DNA from: Akkermansia massiliensis
GTDB lineage: Bacteria; Verrucomicrobiota; Verrucomicrobiia; Verrucomicrobiales; Akkermansiaceae
Reading direction: 5' to 3'
Assembly: GCF_018847375.1 (NCBI RefSeq)
Contig: NZ_CP072036.1
Location: forward strand, 2,170,001 to 2,234,000
DNA length: 64,000 nt
Below, piece after piece: positions 25,714-34,956 of this stretch. Below the pieces are notes generated by a model. The model had not been told where the DNA came from, made no database searches, and saw only the letters and a list, made by a program, of their open reading frames with translations. Numbering within the stretch: the stretch's first letter is position 1; each line of letters opens with the position of its first letter. Position numbers and translations under genes: made by a program.

Positions 25714-27933
25714 TTATTTTCCGGAGGATTCCAGCTTCAACATGTCCTGGACGATGTTGATGCCTTCGCGGAGTTCCGGGTCAAGGCCGGAGGGATATTC
25801 CGGGGAGTCGTCCAGTTCCGCCGTGGGGTCTTCCGCCAGGTGCATGAACTGTTCGTTGTCCTTGTCCGGGTCCGCCAGGGGAAGTTCCCTGGCGTTGACG
25901 TCGTCCAGCGTCAGGCGGTAAATCTTGTACTTGGTGGCGTCTTCCTTGGCCATTTCCGCAAAGCGGCCCTTGCGTTCCTTGTTGATGGATTTGCGGCGCT
26001 CTTCCAGCGTGGAGTTTTCCTGTTCCCTCGTCTTCTTGTTCAGGGAGAGCTTGTTGTCCTTGATGCGCTGCTTCATCATGGCGATGTCTTCCCTGGCAAT
26101 CTGGAGGTCGCGGTCTTTTTCCACGCGCTTCGCGCTGGCTTCCTTCAATGCGGGCAGCATGGCCGTGATGGAGGAGTCCTTTTTGTAATTGGTGCAGGGC
26201 GTGATCTGGTCATAGGGCATCGCGTAGTCCAGAATGTCTTCCCCCAGTTCAAACGCCGCCGTAGCGGTGGGAAGCTGAATGTCGCTCTCCACGCCCTTGA
26301 GCTGGGTGGAGCCGCCCGCCACGCGGTAGAATTTCTGGGTGGTGACTTTCAGCAGGCCGGCACGGTCCCTGGCTGCAAAGAAGGGCAGGTACTGGCCGAT
26401 GTCCACCGGCTGCTGCACGGAACCCTTCCCGAAGGTGGAGTCATCCCCCACGATCACGGCGCGGCCGTAGTCCTGGAGGGCCGCGGCCAGAATTTCAGAG
26501 GCGGAGGCGCTGAGCTTGTTGATGAGCACCACAATGGGGCCGTTGAAAAGCTTCTGGCGGTTGTGGGCGGATTTGATGTCCACGTTGCCCCGGGTGTCCT
26601 TGATCTGCACCACGGGGCCGTTCCCGGTAAAGAAGCCCGTCATCAGGCGCACTTCCTCCAGGGAGCCGCCGCCGTTGCTGCGCAGGTCAATGACCAGGCC
26701 GTCCACGTTTTCCTTGTTCATCCGTTCCAGGATTTTTTTGACGTCCTTGGCGCAGCGGCGGTCGCCGCCTTCCATGTCCGCATAGAAGGAGGGAAGGCTC
26801 AGCACGCCGATGCGGTTCTGCCCTTCCGGAGCTCCGGTGAGTTCGATGATTTCGCCCTTGGCGAGTTCGTCCTTCAACGGCACCTTGGAGCGGGTCAGCG
26901 TGATGATCTTGGCCTGGCCGGGAGCGTCCGCCGGTTCCACCTTCAGGCGCATCTGGGTGTTTTCAGCCCCGCGGATCATGTCCACCACCTTGTCCAGCTT
27001 CAGGAACAGGATGTCCACCATTTCTCCGGAGTTGTTGGAGTCAATGGCCACGATGCGGTCGTTCAGCTTGAGCTCTCCGGATTTGTCAGCCGGACCGCCC
27101 ACGACGATACCCGTGATTTTGGTGGAGCCGTCGTCTTCACTGCCCAGCAGGGCGCCGATGCCGGTGAGCTCCGTGCCCATGGAAATCTTGAAGCGGTCCA
27201 CTTGGCGGGCGCCCATGTAGTCCGTGTGCGGGTCATAGGTCATGGCTACTGCGCTGAGCAGGGTTTCCGCCACGTCTTCCAGGTCCGTTTCCTGAATGTT
27301 GCGCTGGATGCGTTCATAACGCATGAGCAGTTTTTCCTCCGCAGGCTTTTCATTGGCCAGCGGGTCGGGCTTGTTTTGTTCCTTCGCCAGGCGCGCCACG
27401 GTTTCACGGCGCAGGATTTCAGACAGGAGCTGTTCCTCCACCATGTCTTTCCAGACCTGCTGCATTTCCGCCTCATCCTTGGGCCACGCGGCGGTCTTGC
27501 GGCGGGAGCGTTCAATGGACCGGTCCTTGTCAAAGGTAAAGCCGCCCTTTTTCAGCAGGTCCCGCGCATAGGCGATGCGCTGCATGGCGCGCTGCCGGTA
27601 CAGGGCGTGCATGGCCTGGGCCGCGTCCATCATCTGGCCGGACATCAGGTAGTCGTCCAGTTCCCTGCCGTATTTCTTCTTGAGGGCGTCCACATCCTGC
27701 TGGGTGAAAAATATCTTGTTGGGATCTACCTTGCGCAGGTAGGTTTCCAGGAATTTTCCGGACAGTTCGTCGCTGAATTCCTTGCGGGAGAAGTGGAAGT
27801 TCTGGAGCAGGAGGGACATTTGCTTGCCCACCTGGTTGAAGTCCGTGGCCGCGGAGGCGCAGGAGGTGATGGCGGCTGCGGCCAGGGCCGAGAATGCTGT
27901 AAGTCGAATCCAACGGAATGAGTGCATGTTCAT
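25714..27933 (-). CDS. prc: Carboxy-terminal processing (tail-specific) protease
   Basis: A 739-residue S41 family protease acting in the periplasm on misfolded or tagged proteins and lipoproteins. A signal peptide ([22 protein letters not shown]) may be of the lipoprotein type. A PDZ domain lies near residues 230-330 (DRIVAIDSN). The Ser-Lys dyad is seen in [19 protein letters not shown] and FGKGSVQ. The long N- and C-terminal helical regions match the Prc/Tsp subfamily rather than short CtpA. The frame is open to 27960, giving nine extra residues. Monocistronic, with a terminator. Confidence 0.93.
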   Translation of the reverse strand: MNMHSFRWIRLTAFSALAAAAITSCASAATDFNQVGKQMSLLLQNFHFSRKEFSDELSGKFLETYLRKVDPNKIFFTQQDVDALKKKYGRELDDYLMSGQMMDAAQAMHALYRQRAMQRIAYARDLLKKGGFTFDKDRSIERSRRKTAAWPKDEAEMQQVWKDMVEEQLLSEILRRETVARLAKEQNKPDPLANEKPAEEKLLMRYERIQRNIQETDLEDVAETLLSAVAMTYDPHTDYMGARQVDRFKISMGTELTGIGALLGSEDDGSTKITGIVVGGPADKSGELKLNDRIVAIDSNNSGEMVDILFLKLDKVVDMIRGAENTQMRLKVEPADAPGQAKIITLTRSKVPLKDELAKGEIIELTGAPEGQNRIGVLSLPSFYADMEGGDRRCAKDVKKILERMNKENVDGLVIDLRSNGGGSLEEVRLMTGFFTGNGPVVQIKDTRGNVDIKSAHNRQKLFNGPIVVLINKLSASASEILAAALQDYGRAVIVGDDSTFGKGSVQQPVDIGQYLPFFAARDRAGLLKVTTQKFYRVAGGSTQLKGVESDIQLPTATAAFELGEDILDYAMPYDQITPCTNYKKDSSITAMLPALKEASAKRVEKDRDLQIAREDIAMMKQRIKDNKLSLNKKTREQENSTLEERRKSINKERKGRFAEMAKEDATKYKIYRLTLDDVNARELPLADPDKDNEQFMHLAEDPTAELDDSPEYPSGLDPELREGINIVQDMLKLESSGK

Positions 27934-28494
27934 AACGGAAAAGGGTGCGGTTTTCTCCATCAGGGAAAAAAGCTAGTGCTGGGATGTGAGTGTTACTGAT
28001 TTGTAGGTGATTGTCTATCTTATAAAACGTCCACATGACGCTATTTTACGCGCCGGGTTTCCGGAAAGGGGAAAGGGACTGCCGGAGGGCGGAAGAACCC
28101 CCGTCCGTCCGGAAAGAACGGCATCCGGCGGGGTTGCAATCCCCTGCGGGTGCAGGGCGCGGGAGAGAGGAAGAAAGAGGCAAATTCATTAGTGGACAAA
28201 TACACCATAAAGTTTGAAATTCTGTGCGGAAGTCCGGCATTTGTCATATTGGGGCCGTACAGGAAGGAGAACACGGTTTCCGGAGGCTTTTTCCCGTGCG
28301 CCGTAGCGCCGCCCGCTTGACGGCAGCCTTTTTCTTTTTCCGCCGCCGCATTTCTTCCGGAGCGGGGAAGGCATTCCTTCCTTGTCAGCGGCGGGGGAGG
28401 GCCGGACGGGGAGCGGATGTTTCCAGTATGGGCGCCGCGGGGAAGGGAGCATTTCAGGATTGAGGTCACGGAGGTTTTCTGTACACTTCGCGTG
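27934..28494. other. Gap between the divergent prc and cdsA genes
   Basis: A 560-bp stretch with no supported gene or RNA. Short open frames on both strands lack family features. Only the cdsA promoter-like boxes at its right end are recognisable. Confidence 0.5.
28460..28487 (+). promoter_or_regulatory. Putative leaderless-type promoter of cdsA
   Basis: TTGAGG (28460-28465), 16-nt spacer, TACACT (28482-28487). The -10 ends 7 nt before the ATG at 28495. Confidence 0.5.
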
Positions 28495-29460
28495 ATGATG
28501 AGAACACCGAACCAGGACAAGAAGCCTTCCAGAAGCAAAATGGGCGTTCTGCTGCAGCGTTCATTCAGCACCGTGGTTCTGCTGGGTTTGCTGGCGGGGG
28601 CCCTGTGGTGGGACCGTGAACTTGGGTATTACGGGCTGGTCTGCATCTTCTGCATCCTGGCCTCCTGGGAATGGAGGCACATGCTGCTGCGTTCCAGAAA
28701 AGCCTCCCAGCCGAACCTGAGCTTTCTTTTCGGCGCGGCGTATCCCGTGCTGCTGTCCTGGGCGTGCTACGTGACCAAGTTCCGGGAAATCGCCCCTACG
28801 GAGAATGCCCCGTTCCTGATTCCCCTTCCTCTTCTGGTGGCGCTTGCCGCCCCGGTCCTTCTGGTCGTGATTTCCTTTATCCGTGAAATGAAGTATCCGG
28901 TGGTGGGAAGCCGGGCGCTCCGTTCCGTCGGGACCACGCTGCTTTCCTTCATTTATCCCGGCTGGCTGTTCGCCTTTGCCATTCTGGCCCTGCATCTGGC
29001 CTATATGAGGGTGGGGTATGTTTATCCGTCCATCGTCATGTGCGTGCTATGGGTCATTCTGGTGACGAAGATGGCGGACATTTTTGCCTATGTCAGCGGG
29101 TTCCTGCTGGGAGGCCGCATTTTTTCACGCAGGCTCATTCCCCACATCAGCCCCAAGAAGACGTGGGAGGGCATCCTCGGTTCCTGGGTGCTGACGAATG
29201 CGGCGGCCATCGGGCTGGTTTTCCCGATGTTCAGGGTCTCCGTCCTGTCCATGTCCCAGATGCTGGTGCTGGTGGGCTGCGTCTCCTTCATTTTCCTGCT
29301 GTCCGTTTACGGGGACCTGGCGGGCTCCCTGGTGAAGCGCAGCCTGGCCATCAAGGATTCCGGCTCCCTGCTGCCGGGGATAGGCGGCATTTTTGATTTG
29401 ATTGACAGTCCTTCCTTTACCGTGCCGTTCTTCTGGTTCCTGCTGGCCTGCATCGGTTGA
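28495..29460 (+). CDS. cdsA: Phosphatidate cytidylyltransferase
   Basis: A 321-residue integral membrane enzyme that makes CDP-diacylglycerol from phosphatidate and CTP, the branch point of phospholipid synthesis. Eight or so hydrophobic segments are visible. The C-terminal signature is present as KMADIFAYVSGFLLGG, LIPHISPKKTWEG and GDLAGSLVKRSLAIKDSGSLLPGIGGIFDLIDS. Start: ATG at 28495 or the next codon ATG at 28498; the frame's upstream part has no homology-like sequence. hrpB begins 37 nt downstream. Its product is used by pathways that include Psd, also in this window. Confidence 0.95.
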   Translation: MMRTPNQDKKPSRSKMGVLLQRSFSTVVLLGLLAGALWWDRELGYYGLVCIFCILASWEWRHMLLRSRKASQPNLSFLFGAAYPVLLSWACYVTKFREIAPTENAPFLIPLPLLVALAAPVLLVVISFIREMKYPVVGSRALRSVGTTLLSFIYPGWLFAFAILALHLAYMRVGYVYPSIVMCVLWVILVTKMADIFAYVSGFLLGGRIFSRRLIPHISPKKTWEGILGSWVLTNAAAIGLVFPMFRVSVLSMSQMLVLVGCVSFIFLLSVYGDLAGSLVKRSLAIKDSGSLLPGIGGIFDLIDSPSFTVPFFWFLLACIG

Positions 29461-29497
29461 ACGGCCCGGGCATGAACGGATTCCCCTGTAACCCGGT

Positions 29498-32083
29498 ATG
29501 GATTCCCCCTCCCTTCCCATTGAGGAAATCCGCGGAGAATTGCTGGACGCGCTGCAAGCCCCCTCTCCGCGCATCCTGCTGAAAGCGCCCACGGGCTCCG
29601 GCAAGTCTACCGGCGTTCCCCCCATGATGGATGACGCCGGGCTGGGGGAACGCGGCCTGATCGTCGTCGTTCAGCCCCGCCGGATGGCCGCGCGCCTGCT
29701 GGCGCGCCACGTGGCCCGGCTGCGCGGAGTGGAGCTGGGGAAGGAAGTGGGGTATGTGGTGCGCTTTGAACGGCACATTTCCCCCCGCACCCGCATTGCG
29801 TACGTGACGGACGGCATGCTGGAACGCTGGCTGACGGAGCGGCCCGCCCTGGAAGGGGTGAGCGCCGTGGTGTTTGATGAGTTTCACGAACGGAGCCTCT
29901 CCGGGGATTTGTCCCTGGGGCGCATATTGGACTTGCAGGAAGGCCCGCGCCCGGACATGGCCGTGGCGGTAATGTCCGCCACGCTGGAAATATCCGGCCT
30001 GCGGGATTACATGGGCGCCTCCTGCCGGGTGCTGGAGGCGCACGGAAGGCAGTATCCCGTAGAAACCGTTTACCGGGCTCCCCGGCTGGTCAGCGACGGT
30101 CGCGGCAGGGTATCCCCTCCTCCGGTATGGGAGCAGGCGGCGGACGCCGTGAAGGAGGCGGTGAAGGATGACGGCTGCGGGGACGTGCTGGTATTCATGC
30201 CGGGCGTGTATGAAATCCGGAAAACGGCGGAGTTGCTGGCAGGCAGGCCGTGGATGGGCGGCCGGGACGTTTTTCCTCTTTACGGAGCGTTGACCCCGGA
30301 ACAGCAGAATCGCGCCGTGGAGCAGGGGAAAAATCCCCGCGTCATCGTTTCCACCAATGTAGCGGAAACCTCCCTGACGATTGAGGGGGTGCGCACGGTG
30401 ATTGATTCCGGTCTGGTGCGCCGGTCCGGCTGGGACCCCTACAGGGGCATGGATACGCTGCACCTGACGAAGATTTCCAAGGCGTCCGCCGCCCAGCGCG
30501 CGGGCCGTGCCGGACGCGTGGCTCCGGGCCGCTGCTTCCGGTTGTGGAGTGAGGCGGAGCAGGCGCGGAAGGCGGATTTTGATCCGCCCGAATGTTTCCG
30601 GGTGGATCTGGCGGGGGCCGTGCTGAATCTGGCCGCGTGGGGCATAACCGCGCCGGAAGGGTTCCGCTGGCTGGATGCGCCGGACCCCCTGGTGATGCAG
30701 CGGGCCGTGAATCTGCTGGCCGCCCTGGGAGCTACGGAGGCGGACGGGAGCCTGACGGACGTGGGAAGAAGGATGACCGCTTTTCCTCTGCCGCCGCGGC
30801 TGGCGCGCCTGATGGCGGCCGGGCAGGATGAACAGTGCGTGGTGGAGCTTGCCGCCATTGCGGCCCTGATGCAGGGGGAGGGCGTAGCGATGAAGGGCGG
30901 CTTGAACGACAACCTGCGCGATTCTGCGGACTATACGGATTTTCAGGCGGAGTGGCGCGCGGTGGAAAAGGCTGTGGACGCCGGGTTTGAGGCGGGGGCG
31001 TGCACCCGCTGGGGCATTTCCGCCCGCGGGGCGCGGGAAGTGTGGATGGCGTACCGGCAGCTTTTGTCCATCGGCAGCCGGGGGAAATCCCGGGAAATGC
31101 CGGAGCCGGATTTCACGGCGGCGCGGCCTGCCGTGGTCCGCGCCATGATGGAGAGCTTTGCGGACCATGTGGGCGTCCGGAACGGAGTGGCCGCCAACAC
31201 GTGCCGCATGGCCGGCGGCGTGGGGGGCAGGCTGGCGGAAGGCAGCGTGGCGTTCCACGGGGAGCATTTTGTGGCGGCGGAGGTGGCGGAGTTGTCCGGA
31301 AAGGCGGTGGAAACCCGTGTGGGCCGCTGTACGCTCATTGACCCGGAGGAGCTGCGCGCCGTCTGGCCGGAGCGTTTTTCCGGCGGGGAGGCGGCCGTCT
31401 TTGACGCCGTGCTGCGCCGCGTGCGCCTGCACCGGAGACTGATGTATGAAGACCTGGTGCTGGAAGACCGGGACCGCGGGGACGCTCCGCCGGAGCTGGC
31501 CGCCCCCATTCTGGCGGAAAGGGTGGTGGACGGAACCTTGAAGCTGGTGAAATGGGACGCCGCCGTGGAGCAGTGGATACGCCGCCTGAACGGTTTAAGC
31601 GTCTGGATGCCGGAACTGGAACTCCCCCGTTTTTCAGAGGAAGACAAGCTGGTAGCCATCTCCCTGGTTTGCGAGGGGGCCGTGGGCTACAAGGACATCA
31701 AGGAGCGGGAGATCATTCCCGTGCTCCGGGACTGGCTCTCCGGCTGGCAGGCGAAGGCGCTGGACGATTACGCTCCGGTGAGCCTCACGCTGACCAACGG
31801 CCAGCACGCGAAAGTGAGGTACGGGGAGGATTCCACGCCTGTGATCGGCCTTACGGTGCAGCGGCTGTTCGGCGTGGCGGAGTCTCCGCGCATTGCCAAC
31901 GGCTCCGTGACCGTGAAGGTGGAGGTATTGGCCCCCAGCCAGAGGCCTTGGCAGGTGACGGGTTCCCTGGAAAGCTTCTGGCGGAACGGCTACGGCCAGA
32001 TGAAAAAAGACCTGGCGGGGCGCTATCCACGGCACCGCTGGCCCGATCCTGAAGAGCTGGATTTCCTCCCCCGTTCCCGTTGA
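29498..32083 (+). CDS. hrpB: ATP-dependent RNA helicase HrpB
   Basis: An 861-residue DEAH-type superfamily 2 helicase. Motifs appear in order: Walker A PTGSGKST near residue 32-38, FDEFHERS (DEFH in place of DEAH, typical of HrpB) near 126, VMSATLE, STNVAETSLTIEGV and QRAGRAGR. A C-terminal HrpB-specific domain ends in PRHRWPDPEELDF, close to the family's usual P-x-R-Y-P-K-H-x-WPDDP ending. The precise cellular substrate is not known for this family. It starts 37 nt after cdsA, possibly co-transcribed. Confidence 0.95.
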   Translation: MDSPSLPIEEIRGELLDALQAPSPRILLKAPTGSGKSTGVPPMMDDAGLGERGLIVVVQPRRMAARLLARHVARLRGVELGKEVGYVVRFERHISPRTRIAYVTDGMLERWLTERPALEGVSAVVFDEFHERSLSGDLSLGRILDLQEGPRPDMAVAVMSATLEISGLRDYMGASCRVLEAHGRQYPVETVYRAPRLVSDGRGRVSPPPVWEQAADAVKEAVKDDGCGDVLVFMPGVYEIRKTAELLAGRPWMGGRDVFPLYGALTPEQQNRAVEQGKNPRVIVSTNVAETSLTIEGVRTVIDSGLVRRSGWDPYRGMDTLHLTKISKASAAQRAGRAGRVAPGRCFRLWSEAEQARKADFDPPECFRVDLAGAVLNLAAWGITAPEGFRWLDAPDPLVMQRAVNLLAALGATEADGSLTDVGRRMTAFPLPPRLARLMAAGQDEQCVVELAAIAALMQGEGVAMKGGLNDNLRDSADYTDFQAEWRAVEKAVDAGFEAGACTRWGISARGAREVWMAYRQLLSIGSRGKSREMPEPDFTAARPAVVRAMMESFADHVGVRNGVAANTCRMAGGVGGRLAEGSVAFHGEHFVAAEVAELSGKAVETRVGRCTLIDPEELRAVWPERFSGGEAAVFDAVLRRVRLHRRLMYEDLVLEDRDRGDAPPELAAPILAERVVDGTLKLVKWDAAVEQWIRRLNGLSVWMPELELPRFSEEDKLVAISLVCEGAVGYKDIKEREIIPVLRDWLSGWQAKALDDYAPVSLTLTNGQHAKVRYGEDSTPVIGLTVQRLFGVAESPRIANGSVTVKVEVLAPSQRPWQVTGSLESFWRNGYGQMKKDLAGRYPRHRWPDPEELDFLPRSR

Positions 32084-32197
32084 GAAGGCGAAAGGATTTT
32101 TCTGTAACAAAACAGTAGCAAAATCGTCCGTTTCCGTGTAAAGAGGCGGTGGTGCAGCTCGCGGACGCCCTCCGCCCACCATTCACAAGAGACAGTT

Positions 32198-34438
32198 ATG
32201 GACTCAATTTACTGGATTATCATCGTAGCCCTGCTGCTTCTGGCGGCATTTGACCTGATCAACGGCGTAGCGAATGACGCCGTCAACTTCCTCAACTCCG
32301 CCATTGGTTCCAAGGCCGCCCCCGTGCGGGTGATCCTGACCGTGGCTTCCATCGGCGTGCTGGTGGGCGCCTGCTTCTCCGGCGGCATGATGGAGGTGGC
32401 CCGCAACGGTATTTTTCACCCGAACATGTTCAGTTACCACGAAGTGATGCTACTCTTCCTGGGGGTGATGATCAGCGAGGTGATACTCCTGGATACCTTC
32501 AATACCTTCGGCCTTCCCACGTCCACCACCGTTTCCCTGGTGTTCGGCATTCTGGGCTCCGCCGTGGCGACGGCCCTGTTCAAGATTTCCAAGCTTCACA
32601 TGACGCAGTCCGTGTGGGACTTCATCAATACGGACAAGGCGTTTGAAATCGTCACCGGCATTCTCCTTTCCGTAGCCATCGCCTTCACGGTGGGCACCAT
32701 CGTCATGTGGGTTTCCCGCCTGGCGTTTACGTTCAAATACCAGTCCCGCTTCAAGTGGTTCGGCTGCTTCTGGTGCGGCATCGCCATGACGGCGGTGGCC
32801 TACTTTGCCGTGTTCAAGGGCTTGAAGGAATCCACTCTGATGGAGCCTTCCTTCATTCAATACATTGACCAGAACCTGGGCATGGCCCTGCTGGTGGCCT
32901 TCGGCGGTTTTTCCGTGCTCATGTTCCTGCTCCAGCACCTGTTCATGACGAACATCCTGCGCCTGACCGTGCTGGCCGGCACCTTCTCCCTGGCCCTGGC
33001 CTTTGCGGGCAACGACCTCGTGAACTTCATCGGCGTGTTCATGGGCGGCCTGGATTCCTTCCAGTACGCCACGGGCGTAGTGGAGGCCGGCGGCTCCGCC
33101 TCCTCCATCACCGCCATGGAATGCCTGATGCCCGGGCAGGGCGCTCCGGTGAACCATTACATTCTTTTTGCCGCCGGATGCATGATGATTTTTGCGCTGT
33201 GGTTCTCCAAGAAGGCGAAGACGGTGATCGCCACCGGCGTGGAGCTTTCCCGGCAGGGTGAAGGAGGCATTGAACGTTTCGGCTCCGTTCCCCCCGCCCG
33301 CGCCATCGTGCGCAGCGCCATCGCGCTGGGGCGCGGGGTGAAAAAGCTTATCCCCGCCCGCATGCTGGTGCGCATGAACCACCAGTGGGATGCTGCCCCG
33401 CAGCCACTGAATCCCAAAGACCGCGTGGCCTTTGACCTGATCCGCGCCACGGTGAACCTGACGGTGGCTTCCCTGCTGATCGCGTGGGCCACGGGCAAGC
33501 AGCTCCCCCTTTCCACCACATACGTGACGTTCATGGTAGCCATGGGTTCCTCCCTGGCGGACAAGGCGTGGGGCAGGGAAAGCGCGGTTTACCGCGTGAC
33601 CGGCGTACTGACCGTAATCTCCGGCTGGTTCATGACCGGCCTGGCCGCCTTCACGCTGGCCGCCGTCATGGCGACCGTCCTGCACTACGGGCAGGTGTAC
33701 GCCATCTTCGGGCTGCTGGCCCTGGTGGTCGTCATCCTGGTGAAATCCACCATCATGCACCGCAAGCGGGAGAACAAGCTTTCCGTAGAGCGTTTTGACC
33801 AGATTACGGAGGAAAACATTCTGGACGTGTGCAGCCACCAGGTCGTGGACAGCACGCTCAAGCTGCGGGAAATCTACAATGACACCGTGGAAAACTTCTT
33901 CCAGGGGGACCGGAAGGCCCTGAAAGAGCTGGCGGACGCCGCGGAACGCCTGGCCCTGACCAGCAGCGAGCACCACAAGTATGACATTCTCCCCATCCTG
34001 TACAAGATGCAGTCCCGTTCCCTGGACATGGGCTACCACTTCGTGCAGGCCCTGGAGCATTTGAACGAAGCCACGCAGAGCTTGGCGCAGTTTTCCGAGT
34101 CCATCTTCACGTATGTGGACAACAACCACACGCCGTTCACGATTGACCAGGTGGACGACTTGAAGGAGGTGCATACCGCTCTCATGAAGCTTCTGGATGA
34201 ATACTGCAAGATGCTCCAGACGGGAACGTACATCCAGTTCGACTATACCATGGTGGCCCAGGAACAGCTCCTTCAACTGGTGGCAAAGGCCACCAAGCGC
34301 CAGATCAAGCGCGCCCAGCGCAACCAGACGCGCACCCGTTCCTCCCTCCTTTATCTGAACATGCTTAATGAAATGAGGTTCATGGCCGTGCAGGTGCGGG
34401 CCCTGACTAATGACGAACGGAACTTCGTGGCGGCGTAA
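32198..34438 (+). CDS. PiT-family inorganic phosphate transporter with C-terminal PhoU-like domain
   Basis: A 746-residue inner-membrane protein. The duplicated PiT signatures are FDLINGVANDAVNFLNSAIGS with GLPTSTTVSLVFG in the first half, and LAFAGNDLVNFIG with LPLSTTYVTFMVAMGSSL in the second. About ten to twelve membrane segments are present. Residues from roughly 540 to the end are soluble and helical, with PhoU-like character (LALTSSEHHKYDILPILYKMQ). The usual separate regulator gene is thus fused on. It would import phosphate by ion symport. Two sRNA-like units follow. Confidence 0.9.
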   Translation: MDSIYWIIIVALLLLAAFDLINGVANDAVNFLNSAIGSKAAPVRVILTVASIGVLVGACFSGGMMEVARNGIFHPNMFSYHEVMLLFLGVMISEVILLDTFNTFGLPTSTTVSLVFGILGSAVATALFKISKLHMTQSVWDFINTDKAFEIVTGILLSVAIAFTVGTIVMWVSRLAFTFKYQSRFKWFGCFWCGIAMTAVAYFAVFKGLKESTLMEPSFIQYIDQNLGMALLVAFGGFSVLMFLLQHLFMTNILRLTVLAGTFSLALAFAGNDLVNFIGVFMGGLDSFQYATGVVEAGGSASSITAMECLMPGQGAPVNHYILFAAGCMMIFALWFSKKAKTVIATGVELSRQGEGGIERFGSVPPARAIVRSAIALGRGVKKLIPARMLVRMNHQWDAAPQPLNPKDRVAFDLIRATVNLTVASLLIAWATGKQLPLSTTYVTFMVAMGSSLADKAWGRESAVYRVTGVLTVISGWFMTGLAAFTLAAVMATVLHYGQVYAIFGLLALVVVILVKSTIMHRKRENKLSVERFDQITEENILDVCSHQVVDSTLKLREIYNDTVENFFQGDRKALKELADAAERLALTSSEHHKYDILPILYKMQSRSLDMGYHFVQALEHLNEATQSLAQFSESIFTYVDNNHTPFTIDQVDDLKEVHTALMKLLDEYCKMLQTGTYIQFDYTMVAQEQLLQLVAKATKRQIKRAQRNQTRTRSSLLYLNMLNEMRFMAVQVRALTNDERNFVAA

Positions 34439-34483
34439 GGCGGCGGGGAACCGGGCTTTTTGCATGAAAAGGAAAGAAAAATC

Positions 34484-34511
34484 TTGAGCGTTTGGTTCAT
34501 GCAAGTATGCT
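34484..34511 (+). promoter_or_regulatory. Promoter of sRNA-like unit 1
   Basis: TTGAGC (34484-34489), 16-nt spacer, TATGCT (34506-34511), placed 46 nt after the phosphate transporter stop codon. Predicted start near 34518. Confidence 0.55.
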
Positions 34512-34517
34512 GAATGA

Positions 34518-34631
34518 ACAGGGGTGTTCGATAAGGAAGGAACGAGAGCCTTCCGAATCACCAGGAACGACCCTGATTTCATAGGTAGTTAGTTGGAGCG
34601 GCTGCGGAAGGAATTCCGCAGCCGCTTTTTT
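34518..34631 (+). ncRNA. sRNA-like unit 1 of a tandem pair
   Basis: A predicted transcript of about 114 nt with no open frame of note. Architecture: a 5' stem-loop GGAAGG/CCTTCC (34535-34554) whose loop contains GAGAG; a linker carrying TTCATAGGTAGTTAGTTG (34578-34595); and a terminator with a perfect 12-bp stem (34598-34625), a GGAA tetraloop and six T. The motif and architecture recur in unit 2, exactly 200 bp downstream. I know no family with this motif. It could be a trans-acting sRNA, or act on protein or RNA through the shared single-stranded motif. Confidence 0.65.
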
Positions 34632-34711
34632 GCCCCCGCAGGAGGGGGGCGGACCTTGTGTCATACAAAAGAAGGAATGTTTGAACATATTTCCCGCCCG
34701 GCTGTCTCACC

Positions 34712-34726
34712 CATAACGGTTATGAT
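34712..34726 (+). promoter_or_regulatory. Promoter -10 of sRNA-like unit 2 with overlapping palindrome
   Basis: TATGAT (34721-34726) is a good -10, with no clear -35. The palindrome CATAAC-G-GTTATG (34712-34724) overlaps it, so a dimeric regulator could bind here and the promoter may need an activator or be repressed. Confidence 0.4.
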
Positions 34727-34732
34727 CCGGAT

Positions 34733-34833
34733 GCAGTGAAAGAGAGAGCACTTCATCCACTTAAGGACTCAACCGTCTTCATAGGTAGTTAGTTGAACAG
34801 CAGCCCCGGCGAAGGGATTCGCCGGGGTTTGTT
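34733..34833 (+). ncRNA. sRNA-like unit 2 of a tandem pair
   Basis: A predicted transcript of about 100 nt built like unit 1. The 5' stem-loop ATGcAGTG/CACTtCAT (34731-34756) has a GAGAG-containing loop. The linker carries the identical 18-nt motif TTCATAGGTAGTTAGTTG (34778-34795). The terminator has a perfect 10-bp stem CCCCGGCGAA/TTCGCCGGGG (34804-34827), then TTTGTT. Outside the motif the primary sequence differs from unit 1, so the motif has been kept while stems changed. It lies just upstream of the 34957 gene's own promoter. Confidence 0.62.
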
Positions 34834-34919
34834 CGTCTCCGGATGGCGCGTTCCGCGCCGTAAACGGCTGGAAGGAAGCGGGGAAGGAAGAATAGGAGGC
34901 GTTTTGCCGCGGGGTTTGA

Positions 34920-34948
34920 TTGACGAGCGGGACGCATCAGGGCATAGT
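34920..34948 (+). promoter_or_regulatory. Putative leaderless-type promoter of the 34957 gene
   Basis: TTGACG (34920-34925), exactly 17 nt, CATAGT (34943-34948). The -10 ends 8 nt before the ATG at 34957. Confidence 0.6.
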
Positions 34949-34956
34949 GGCAGGGT

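Noticed and set aside
32450..34582. Minus-strand open frame of 710 codons
   Set aside because: Antisense to the phosphate transporter; His/Gly/Gln-rich composition with no family features.
34578..34595. Resemblance of the sRNA motif to the animal let-7 microRNA
   Set aside because: Only a few shared bases in a bacterial context; treated as coincidence.
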